From: Setoptus koraiensis
Taxonomy: Eukaryota > Arthropoda
DNA: 64,000 bases
Reading direction: 5' to 3'
Assembly: GCA_048013815.1 (NCBI GenBank)
Contig: CM106585.1
Location: 2,542,001-2,606,000 of the forward strand
Shown here one piece after another: positions 56,181-64,000 of the stretch. The stretch's first letter is position 1. The number at the start of each line of letters is the position of its first letter. Below the pieces are notes generated by a model. The model was not told where the DNA came from and did no database searches. It saw only the letters and a program-made list of their open reading frames with translations. The position numbers and the translations under genes are program-made.

Positions 56181-57706
56181 TTTGAATCCTATTTGAATGA
56201 CAATTTCTTCTTATGATGATGACCAACACAATATTTTTTTTTTCTTTTATGATCTGCGACTACCCAAATACTAGACGTTGTTGGGAGTCGAAAACTAGAG
56301 AGCACGAATTCTTTTAATCTTCTTTTGACTGATGGCGACCATCGAGAGAGAGTGCTCTAGACGTAGCATATCAAGAAATCTGTGTCTCCTTTGTTGAGGT
56401 GAATGATATGTTTGATGCTGAGATGCATTTTAGATCCAAACAATTGTAGATTTCATTGATAATTGGATACATATATACATACATACTCAGACGATATCAA
56501 ATTAGAGAGGCTGTAAAAGCAACTGACATCAAACTGAATTGTAGCCCTCGCTGCTATTTGTTCAGACGGACTCGACTAAAATAAGAATACATGACAGCAC
56601 AAGCAAATGTTTTTGTAGTTATGAATTCTGTCATACATTTATTTATACATACATATCTATCTGTTTATGACTTTGTTTGACTAAGAATATTAATGCAAGT
56701 ATATTGATTTGATTTATCTTTAGAAATCAGAGGCAGCACAACCAACGCCATATGAAGTGATTCAACTTGTTTTCGTTGTGCGCGACAATCAATGACTAAT
56801 TTGTAAATACTTAAACGCATATGCTCAAATCACGATACTTTAACAAATATGATACGAAAGCTCATCTCACTCAATACTAGTAGACATGTTTTATCTGATG
56901 TATCATCTGCTAGGATGTGGTGATAAATCAATGTATACAAAACGAAGGGAAGCAGAAATTTTGATCAGATAATTAACTGAAGATGATTTCCTAGCGGTTG
57001 TGAATGTGAGTACAGCGAAACATTCGTTTTGTGTCTGCCCATTGATATCGTATACTATATCTGGCTGACTAATTATCATCACTTCTATCATGCTAGTTTA
57101 GGTATCCAATTATTTACTTGTTGTCAAGATATCAATCGAAGGATGCGCCACCTATTGTCACCGATCATGTTACAGTTCTACAGAGTGGCATAGATCAATT
57201 GGAGGTGTGATAAATTATTATGATTGAATTCGATTGCGGTTCACTCCATGAAAGGTGGTTTACAAAGATGACCCTTCTCCTTCAATAGTTCAGTATTCAC
57301 TCTATCATTCACTATACTATCGTATTATCATTAATACAAACCTTTGAAATCAATTATATGAGCATGGTTTAATTATCGTGAAAACAATTTAGTGATAATT
57401 TAGTATTGTGGTAAATACCTGGTGGTACTCTCGCATGCATGTATAACCCAACCTAATTCTGGACTGTTCAACCAATCAAGCATCGAAGTATAGAATAACC
57501 AAACAATTATAATTTGACAGAGACAGAGCGGAAAATCATAGTCACAAGAGAATATATCAACGTCATGGTGAGCTAATCAAGCGCTCGATTGTTTGTCAGT
57601 TCAACTAGGCCAAAGATCATTTGTTATTGCAACATGGACAAATGTATTCCACAAATATATGATTGTTTTCAGTATCATTCATTCATGAAGAGCCCATGAT
57701 TTTATA
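56181..57706. other. Spacer between the TFCP2-like gene and the orphan secreted gene
   Basis: About 1.5 kb, AT-rich. It holds the leader of the TFCP2-like gene and the 3' region of the next. No exon seen; in particular there is no coiled-coil coding sequence that could be a missing end of FIP200. Confidence 0.55.
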
Positions 57707-58252
57707 TCAGAAATCAACTGATGAAACTTTGTGTACATTATGGTGGCTTTCTCTAATACCCAGCCTGACCTGAGTCATAAGCTCTACGACGATCTCGTGC
57801 AATTGTTGTCCATCAATTTCTGTTTCCAATATATTCTCTCTATCAGAGTCTTGGTAGTTGCGTTCAATGAGCTCCACCAATGCTCTGTACAGTCCTAACG
57901 CTTTATTCTTGAATGATGACATCCCTTGGAATTTGATGAACTTGTCTTCATGCGAACCCCTTACCAACTCCATTTGATGGAGAACACGCGAGTGAAAATC
58001 TATCCATTCTTGTTGACCAATGACAGACTCCGATAGGCCTGTCGTAACAATATCACCTATTTGTTTGTATAGCTTTGGGATGCTTTTTACATCTTGAACA
58101 TCATTTAATGTTTGTTCTATCAATTGCAATCCCAATCTGAATGGATCCCTACTAGCTTGTAGTGGTGAAATTCTCGAACCAGATTCGCACATCAACAAGT
58201 TGTGGAAGAAAACGAATACAACTATTGTCATTACCACATTCATTCTGGACAT
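57707..58252 (-). CDS. Unrecognised secreted helical protein
   Basis: 181 aa, single exon. It has a clear N-terminal signal peptide (MSRMNVVMTIVVFVFFHNLL, cleaved near CESGS). The mature part is predicted helical, with heptad-like stretches: LGLQLIEQTLNDVQDV, IPKLYKQIGDIVTTGL, FHSRVLHQMELV, LGLYRALVELIERNYQD and LHEIVVELMTQVRLGI. The mature part lacks cysteine apart from the one at the cleavage region. I do not recognise the family. It lies between the TFCP2-like gene and FIP200, all on the minus strand. Confidence 0.7.
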   Translation of the reverse strand: MSRMNVVMTIVVFVFFHNLLMCESGSRISPLQASRDPFRLGLQLIEQTLNDVQDVKSIPKLYKQIGDIVTTGLSESVIGQQEWIDFHSRVLHQMELVRGSHEDKFIKFQGMSSFKNKALGLYRALVELIERNYQDSDRENILETEIDGQQLHEIVVELMTQVRLGIRESHHNVHKVSSVDF

Positions 58253-58761
58253 TTTGAGTTTACTTAGTTCTGAATTTGCACAAAATGTATTATACTTGCT
58301 AACTATTGGAGAAAAACGACAGTGGACAATTTGATATAGTCGGATGGCGGAGCTCTAAACCAATGATGACAATTGTGAGAATGCAATAGAAAAGTTCCGA
58401 CCACCCGTATGAGTTTGAGCTTTAGGACTAATTATTTATAGAAGAAAACACCTACATGATATTAAGTTCAGTCGTCTATCTTATCTTTCTATTAACTTCA
58501 CAGATATGAGAGAATGTTCGATCATGTGAGGCAGATCGTTATCTTCAATCGACCCCCACGAACTTTTGTAAATTTGTACCTTTCTGATCACTACTTGATT
58601 CTGTGAATTTATTATGACTAACATCTAAACCCATAGGCAAAATGAGTTTCGTCCTACTTTATTCATATGAATTATCTAATCCTTTGTTACAAATTGTGAA
58701 GACTTGTAATACAGGAACCTCGGAAAATATAATCGATCATACATATAATCTCTGTCTGTGA
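58253..58761. other. Spacer downstream of FIP200
   Basis: About 500 bases without an exon; too short to hold the missing C-terminal part of FIP200. Confidence 0.6.
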
Positions 58762-60696
58762 TCATTCGACCTTATCTACTGGGGTGACATTTTCCATAGT
58801 TTCTTGTTCATCTTCTGTGTATGATGGATTTTTTCGAGAGACTTCTGGGCTGGTTTGAGTAATCTTGAGTGACGTATTACTTGAACTGTGAGGCATCTTA
58901 ACGTCCTCAGGAATCTTTAAGAAGGCAGATAATCTTGTATCCGTGTTTAATTGTAGATATTGGACATCGTCGGCAGTTATAGGTGGTAACTCAGTATCAA
59001 AAGGATCTGGTGGTTCAACGGCGAATGGAGGAGGATAAGAGAAGCGCAATCCTGGAAATAGACTATAGAGAAAATGTGTATCTATTTTTTGGTCAAATTG
59101 TTTTCTCCTTTCTATTTCTTCTTCATATAACTTTTTTGACTGTTTGGCCAAACTATTGGACCACTCCAAAAAATTTTGCGAAAAACGTTTTCTTCTCAAG
59201 ACTTCAACGACTGATTCCAAGTAAAGACTAGGTGCTCTATGAACCTGATCCACTACTTCAAGTTGTCTATTAAGTCTTAGTAGGTTTTCTCTATAAATCA
59301 TTAATTTAGCATCTATGTCACTAAGCTGTTGCTCAACATACATTATCCACTGTAAGCGAGCGTGCAAATTCGCTGAAAGTTCCTCTTTTGCTTTGACACA
59401 ACGACTTCTATAATCAGCCATTTTTTGATGATTGCTCAACATCATTTGAAGCTGCCTTTTATGACTAGCAGAGAGCTCAGGTAAAATAGACATATCTCGA
59501 GTTTTGACAACCCTATCTTTGTTGTTGAAGAAACTTGCAGCCAATTGCTTTTGTTCCGCAACTACCTTCTTAGCATCTACCATGAGTTTTTCCAGACCAA
59601 ATAGTCTTTCTTCAAGTCCTCGAACTTCTTTCATATTATTATTGTTAGCCAGGACTAAACAAGATTGAACTTCGAGTCTAATCTGCTCGGAAGACTGGTT
59701 TGTGAACCTGTCAAGGCCTCGCAGACACAATTCTACCAATTGTTCGAGACTACTTTGACTATCGTGATAATCTATCCATTGGTGTAACGTGAGTGAGGGT
59801 CTTTGAGCTTCTTGCCGCGGTTGTTGTTCTTGTGCCTCATTGGTCGAAGAGGTAGGCTCACCACTATCTTCTACTTTCGATTTATCAAGAGAGACTCCAT
59901 CAGGCACTTCAGCCGATTGAGCTTGACTTTGCTTATGATCATCGACTGTACAATCGCCTTTATGTTGGTCATCCGTCATCTTTGTTGTAGAGGTAGAGCA
60001 AGCCGTTGGTTTTTCGTCACTTTTGAGAGGTACATAATGACAGGGGGGGACTGTTTGTAGTTTGTTGTGCTCAATCAGTGAAGGTAAGATAGGAATCTTA
60101 GATAAAAGTTGTATATCTAATGTGAATCTATCAATTAATTCTTGATGTGACGATTTGTTTTTCATGAACTCACTAAAGGCAGACAATAACAGTTCGGCTT
60201 TATTTTTGAATGCCCTGATCAAATCTTCTAGATTGGCAGTGACTGCGGCCCAGCCTTGTTGTTGCAAATGTTGATCATGGACGAGTCTTTCGCATATCTC
60301 CTTTTGTTTAGCTGCTTGTTCAAATAGGTTTGCAGCAAGCTCCGTTCGTGCCACCAATGTATCGTAACTGGGCTGCATGGCCATACAACTTTCAATCATT
60401 TCAGTCAAATCAGCATCGTTGCCATAGTCCACTTTTGGTGATGGCGCTTGATTAGATTCTAAATGAATTTTGGCAAATAAAAATATTGGACTTGTGTCAG
60501 TGCCAGCTGAGCTGTATGAGCAAACGCGTTGATTGGGATTCAGGTATTCGCCACCACTAATGAGCAGAACCTGTTTATCCTCGGGTATCGAGGTCTTTTT
60601 GGCTATGGCCTTCTTTAAGCCAGCCACGGACTCCATGGCTAGTTGCATCTCAAAGGTCATCATCATTCCTGTATCCACTTGAAACACGTACAACAT
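58762..60696 (-). CDS. RB1CC1: FIP200/RB1CC1 (Atg17/Atg11-type) autophagy scaffold, short form
   Basis: 644 aa, single exon, ATG at 60696. It is co-linear with the N-terminal ~640 residues of animal FIP200: a ubiquitin-like start (MLYVFQVDTG..SVAGLKKAIA), VCSYSSAGTDTSPIFLF, ARTELAANLFEQAAKQ, LVHDQHLQQQGWAAVTANLEDL, a disordered insert (about 225-300), LHQWIDYHD, EVRGLEERLFGLE, MMLSNHQKMADYRSRC, ANLHARLQWI, VVEVLRRKRF and FDTELPPITADDVQYLQ. In the family this part dimerises and binds ATG13 in the ULK1 complex. The reading frame then stops after a short Ser/Glu tail. The long coiled coil and C-terminal Claw domain, which binds cargo receptors, are not encoded here or in the sequence downstream. 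Confidence 0.9.
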   Translation of the reverse strand: MLYVFQVDTGMMMTFEMQLAMESVAGLKKAIAKKTSIPEDKQVLLISGGEYLNPNQRVCSYSSAGTDTSPIFLFAKIHLESNQAPSPKVDYGNDADLTEMIESCMAMQPSYDTLVARTELAANLFEQAAKQKEICERLVHDQHLQQQGWAAVTANLEDLIRAFKNKAELLLSAFSEFMKNKSSHQELIDRFTLDIQLLSKIPILPSLIEHNKLQTVPPCHYVPLKSDEKPTACSTSTTKMTDDQHKGDCTVDDHKQSQAQSAEVPDGVSLDKSKVEDSGEPTSSTNEAQEQQPRQEAQRPSLTLHQWIDYHDSQSSLEQLVELCLRGLDRFTNQSSEQIRLEVQSCLVLANNNNMKEVRGLEERLFGLEKLMVDAKKVVAEQKQLAASFFNNKDRVVKTRDMSILPELSASHKRQLQMMLSNHQKMADYRSRCVKAKEELSANLHARLQWIMYVEQQLSDIDAKLMIYRENLLRLNRQLEVVDQVHRAPSLYLESVVEVLRRKRFSQNFLEWSNSLAKQSKKLYEEEIERRKQFDQKIDTHFLYSLFPGLRFSYPPPFAVEPPDPFDTELPPITADDVQYLQLNTDTRLSAFLKIPEDVKMPHSSSNTSLKITQTSPEVSRKNPSYTEDEQETMENVTPVDKVE

Positions 60697-60955
60697 CTTG
60701 GAAAGAATCTATAAGATTTAGAGGCTCTCAGTTATTAAGATATTCTCCTTTCATCGATATTCAATAGAGTAAAATGAGGCTTGGCAAATACGCTCTGGTT
60801 GTTTCCATTTAGCGCTTATGATAGTGTTAACTAGATATGTATCCAATTATATATGTATATTTATATTTGTTGCAATAATAATATTGATGAAATAATTATG
60901 ATAGTAGAGTAGTAGTAATAATAAATTGAGCGTTATACAGTTGTAATGCTGTTGT

Positions 60956-61000
<45 letters not shown>

Positions 61001-61249
61001 TCTATCTCTTATTGTTTATTCGTTAGACGAACGTTTCGTTTTGTGCGTGCGTGTCCTCTCGCTTGCAGTCAAAGATCTTGTGCGATGTTTTATTTAAAAC
61101 ACATTCTCACACACAGCACATAGGCACGCTCACACTCAATGTCTGGGTATTAACATTGTTCGGTGTGGGTATTCACAGGAGGCAGCCATTTCCGCTAAAA
61201 GTTGGACAGAAAAGTTCAATAGTCGAGCTCAAAACCGTTACCATTCAGT
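60697..61249. other. Divergent promoter region of FIP200 and the small two-exon gene
   Basis: About 550 bases with ATA-rich sequence and a CT microsatellite (60958-60995). No exon seen. Confidence 0.5.
60958..60995. repeat. (TC)n microsatellite
   Basis: About 19 TC dinucleotides. Confidence 0.9.
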
Positions 61250-61856
61250 ATGACAAATCAACCATCTGTCTCATTGGACATCGAAACCAGCCTTATCACT
61301 GGAACAATAAAGCCCGATACCCCGAACGTACCTCAACTCAAATTAGGTAATTCCGAGCTGCACAAACGCAAAGTGTAAGCAACAATAAACAACATTTCAG
61401 TGCGAAATTATAAACAACTTTCTCTTTTTCGTTTATTTCTCCATCCCTCTTGTTTGTTCTTTCATTTCTGAGCCATGCAAGTATTTTCTTACTCGCTTGC
61501 CGCAGCCACATTTCTACGACTGCATCACAGCCAGCAATAGCAGAGACCCGTAGCCTGAACAAAAACGACACAACTTGAAAGTGGTTTGTTTAAAAACTCA
61601 CAATCTACAGTAATAACACTATCAGTATTGGTTGCGACACTCTGTATCGGCTAGCCATACCGATAGATATCTCAATTCATACACTCTTTTGGTCTACTAC
61701 AGGTATGACCCAATGACAGGCAGTATAAATATGAATTACAAAAGTCATGAGTACTTCTCAGAGTTGATTCCATATCCGAAAAGTATAGTGAAAATTTATC
61801 GCTCAGAAACTACTAGATACGACAATTCTAAGGCGATTAGTTTTGGCAAAACTTAA
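61250..61856 (+). CDS. Small unrecognised protein, two exons, overlapping the succinyl-CoA ligase gene
   Basis: Exons 61250-61374 and 61703-61856. The donor AAAGT|GTAAGC and acceptor CTACTACAG are good matches to consensus, and the phase fits (2 + 1). The product is 92 aa, starting MTNQPSVSLDIETSLITGTI, with HKRKVYDPMTGSI across the junction and ending RYDNSKAISFGKT. No signal peptide or membrane segment. I do not recognise the family. The junction reads as natural protein and codon use is ordinary, which is why I accept it although neither exon alone is long. Its stop codon lies 20 bases inside the oppositely oriented succinyl-CoA ligase CDS. Confidence 0.6.
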
Positions 61857-63165
61857 CTGCTAGTTTGGCCGCTTCATCGAGATCACTTGTAGAGTGTAAT
61901 TTCAATTTGCTTTCACTCAGTACTTTCTTCGCCTCATCAGCTCGCGTGCCCTCCAATCTTACGACAATGGGTATGTTGAGATCTAGTTTTTTAACGGCCT
62001 CGATAATACCCTCTGCTATAATATCACACTTGACGATTCCACCAAATATATTGACAAGAATGGATGAGACTCCTCGATCGTTGGATATAATTCTAAATGC
62101 CTCAGTGACCTGTGAAGCGGTGGCGGCACCTCCAACATCCAAAAAGTTTGCGGGTTTACCCCCATGCAAGCTGATAATGTCCATAGTTGCCATGGCCAAA
62201 CCAGCACCATTAACAAGACATCCAATATTTCCATCAAGGGCAATATAGTTGAGATTGTGTTTATGGGCAGCGTTTTCTCGAGGATCTCTATCAGTGGCGT
62301 TCATGGATTCTAGTTCGCCAAGCCATTTCTGTCTAAACTTTGAATTTTCATCGAAATTAATCTTTGCGTCGAAACTATACACTTCATTGTCATATGTGAT
62401 ACCAAAAGGGTTGATTTCGATTTGGGTAGCATCCAAGCGAACAAACATGTCGTATAATCGTTTGATTTGATTACCGCAACGATCCAATAGAGCTTTATCG
62501 TTTGGTTGTATGTTGAAGGCATTATGAGCTATCAATTGAGCCTGTTCTAGGCTCAAACCATCAGTTATGGGAACTATAAACTTTTTTATTGCTTCTGGGT
62601 TCTTCTCTGCCACCTCTTCGATATTCATTCCACCTGAAACACTTGTGACTATGACGGGTCCCTCATCGCAATGCCTGTCGAGTAATATTGCCAAATAAAA
62701 CTCATCTTTAATATCTAGTGCTTCGGCAATCATGACTTTCTCCACCAGTGCGCCTGAAGGTGTTGTCTGCTTAGTAACCAAGTAGTCATTGAGCATCTTC
62801 TCGGTAAAGTCCACAGCTTGTTCCTTTGATTTGGTCAATTTCACACCTCCTTGTAGCTCACTATTGATGAAATGGCCTCGACCGCGACCCCCGGCTAATA
62901 TTTGCGCCTTGATCACATACTCTTTACTATTGCTGATATCACCCTTGATTCCGGACCATTTTTGTTCCGTTCCACTGTCACCGCTGACATCACCATATAG
63001 CACCGATCGAGCTTGATCGATGTCGGAAACAACTTTGAATCGTTGAACATTTATATCATTCTCATGTAATATTTGCTTTGATTGGTACTCATGGAGGTCA
63101 AGGAAGCGCCTCTGGTTGTACTGTAATAGCCTGAGAATCGGTCGAGTAAAAATAAATTTGGACAT
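61837..63165 (-). CDS. Succinyl-CoA ligase (synthetase) beta subunit, mitochondrial
   Basis: 442 aa from ATG 63165 (MSKFIFTRPIL); the frame continues two codons upstream only to a GTG. An Arg-rich, acid-free presequence of about 22 residues fits mitochondrial import, followed by RRFLDLHEYQSKQIL. ATP-grasp part: VIKAQILAGGRGRGHF, GGVKLTKS, AEALDIKDEFYLAILLDR, DATQIEINPFG. CoA-ligase part: YIALDGNIGCLVNGAGLAMA, GGKPANFLDVGGAA, ILVNIFGGIVKCDIIAEGI and VVRLEGTRADEAK. It makes ATP or GTP with succinate from succinyl-CoA in the TCA cycle, with the alpha subunit. The N half resembles the GTP-type SUCLG2 and parts of the C half the ATP-type SUCLA2, so the nucleotide preference is left open. No intron. 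Confidence 0.95.
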   Translation of the reverse strand: MSKFIFTRPILRLLQYNQRRFLDLHEYQSKQILHENDINVQRFKVVSDIDQARSVLYGDVSGDSGTEQKWSGIKGDISNSKEYVIKAQILAGGRGRGHFINSELQGGVKLTKSKEQAVDFTEKMLNDYLVTKQTTPSGALVEKVMIAEALDIKDEFYLAILLDRHCDEGPVIVTSVSGGMNIEEVAEKNPEAIKKFIVPITDGLSLEQAQLIAHNAFNIQPNDKALLDRCGNQIKRLYDMFVRLDATQIEINPFGITYDNEVYSFDAKINFDENSKFRQKWLGELESMNATDRDPRENAAHKHNLNYIALDGNIGCLVNGAGLAMATMDIISLHGGKPANFLDVGGAATASQVTEAFRIISNDRGVSSILVNIFGGIVKCDIIAEGIIEAVKKLDLNIPIVVRLEGTRADEAKKVLSESKLKLHSTSDLDEAAKLAVKFCQN

Positions 63166-63707
63166 GATCACACTAACATGAATAAGTGTTGGGGCTATTG
63201 TTTTTGCATAGATGATTTTATTGGTTTTATGGTTCTGTGTAGTGATGGGGAGAGATTGATCTTCCGACCCGGGAGACGGGAGAATTCTCCTGGGAGATCT
63301 TTACCCCCGACGGGAGATCTCCCCCCATCAATGGTTCTGTACAAACAATAAAGAACATTCAAAGTACACATGCTGGGTGGAAATCTGCCGATACCTTTGG
63401 CTGTAGTTCAAGAAAAAGGCGTCAGAGGCGCTCGCAGAGACTGACTCAGAGCTGTGAATACCGCTGTACATGTATCCTTCTTTGTCCAACTCCCATTTAT
63501 ACCTAATAGATCACCAAATGACAGTTGTACTCGTGCCAACATAGACAGCATTAGATAAGACACGGTAGTCGATGATTGACTAGTAACTTCATATTATTTC
63601 CCACACGTAAACACCAGATACTTATTACGGTAAATTTCAATTCCATCCTAGGACGGTACTATCAACATATAACATATTTATTTATACAAGCCCTCAATTC
63701 AATTGCC
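63166..63707. other. Spacer with a 94-base MITE-like insertion
   Basis: Divergent promoter region between the succinyl-CoA ligase gene and the next gene. Apart from the small element at 63240-63333, nothing was recognised. Confidence 0.5.
63240..63333. mobile_element. Very short hAT-type MITE-like element, 94 bases
   Basis: Left end TAGTGATGGGGAGAG; right end read inward CATTGATGGGGGGAG, so 12 of 15 terminal bases match. It is flanked by gttctgtg (63232-63239) and gttctgta (63334-63341), an 8-base duplication with one mismatch. The interior is made of short GGGAGA/TCTCCC palindromes. There is no coding capacity, so it depends on a transposase elsewhere. Confidence 0.7.
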
Positions 63708-64000
63708 ATGGATCCAGGCGAGCAACAAACCAAAAATGAATCAACAACCGCACCTACATCTGACAAAGACAATGAAGGGTTTGACTTCTCAGCTATAATG
63801 AAGACATTAGCCAGACTCGAGAAGAGTACAGAAATATTCAGTACCACTAATGCTAAAAACGGAACAACGGATGAGACAACCAATCACAAACAAATCGACA
63901 ATCCAACCTCCAACAGAAATCACGATGAATCATCTGATGATGTCAATGTTCCTCTTGAAGAATTGCCCATAGAAACAAAAGATAATTTGCCGGCAGTCAT
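63708..64000 (+). CDS. 5' part of an unrecognised gene, truncated by the window end
   Basis: ATG at 63708 opens a frame that runs 97 codons to the edge without a stop. The sequence (MDPGEQQTKNESTTAP..) is acidic and Ser/Thr/Asn-rich, with one predicted helix, DFSAIMKTLARLEKSTEIF (about 27-45), and an acidic DVNVPLEELPIE stretch. It is probably the disordered N terminus of a cytoplasmic or nuclear protein. The family cannot be named from this part. Confidence 0.6.
   Translation, partial: MDPGEQQTKNESTTAPTSDKDNEGFDFSAIMKTLARLEKSTEIFSTTNAKNGTTDETTNHKQIDNPTSNRNHDESSDDVNVPLEELPIETKDNLPAV

Overview
This is a nuclear eukaryotic window, almost certainly from an arthropod. It encodes a Rebers-Riddiford chitin-binding cuticle protein, a Vasa-like helicase with glycine/tryptophan repeats, a fused CAD pyrimidine enzyme, Bicaudal-D, a TFCP2/gemini factor and a U6 snRNA gene with a TATA box. 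Introns are few and short (65 to about 110 bases, one of 328). Several very long genes lack coding introns, including CAD (2353 aa), the TFCP2-like gene (1034 aa) and BicD (853 aa). Together with the AT-rich spacers this fits a compact acariform-mite-like genome, but the species assignment is inference. I saw no bacterial operon, virus or CRISPR.

Layout. 1-8.2 kb: CCS (copper chaperone) convergent with a seven-exon CIP4/TOCA F-BAR gene, then about 4 kb without genes. 8.2-15.3 kb: single-exon CAD, then a two-exon cuticle protein. 15.9-19.4 kb: gene-poor, with a long CT microsatellite, then U6 snRNA. 19.9-26 kb: ADI1 (methionine salvage), an orphan helical protein, a DHRSX-like SDR and TAF1B (Pol I factor). 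26-36 kb: Vasa-like helicase, PP1 catalytic subunit, BicD, archease and capping protein beta. 37-43 kb: beta-tubulin, a small hAT-type MITE, a two-FN3 Ihog/Boi-like receptor and CDK4/6. 43-48 kb: gene-poor and repeat-rich. 48-64 kb: CaM-KMT, CK1 delta/epsilon, a TFCP2-like factor, an orphan secreted protein, a C-terminally truncated FIP200, a small two-exon orphan, succinyl-CoA ligase beta and the 5' part of a gene leaving the window.

The genes are mostly unrelated housekeeping and signalling loci; nothing suggests a functional cluster. Exon structures were built by hand from GT..AG sites, reading phase and family homology. All multi-exon models keep phase and give a family-typical length where the family is known. 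Several start codons were moved to true ATGs because the longest open frame begins at a non-ATG codon.

The most notable points are these. FIP200 has lost its coiled coil and Claw. An Ihog-like receptor has no Ig domains. CCS has lost its N-terminal copper site but kept the C-terminal CxC. A Vasa-like helicase has DEGD in motif II. Two MITE-like elements have recognisable target duplications. A large inverted repeat lies between the Vasa and PP1 genes. Two convergent genes overlap by 20 coding bases. I found no convincing wholly new multi-gene system.
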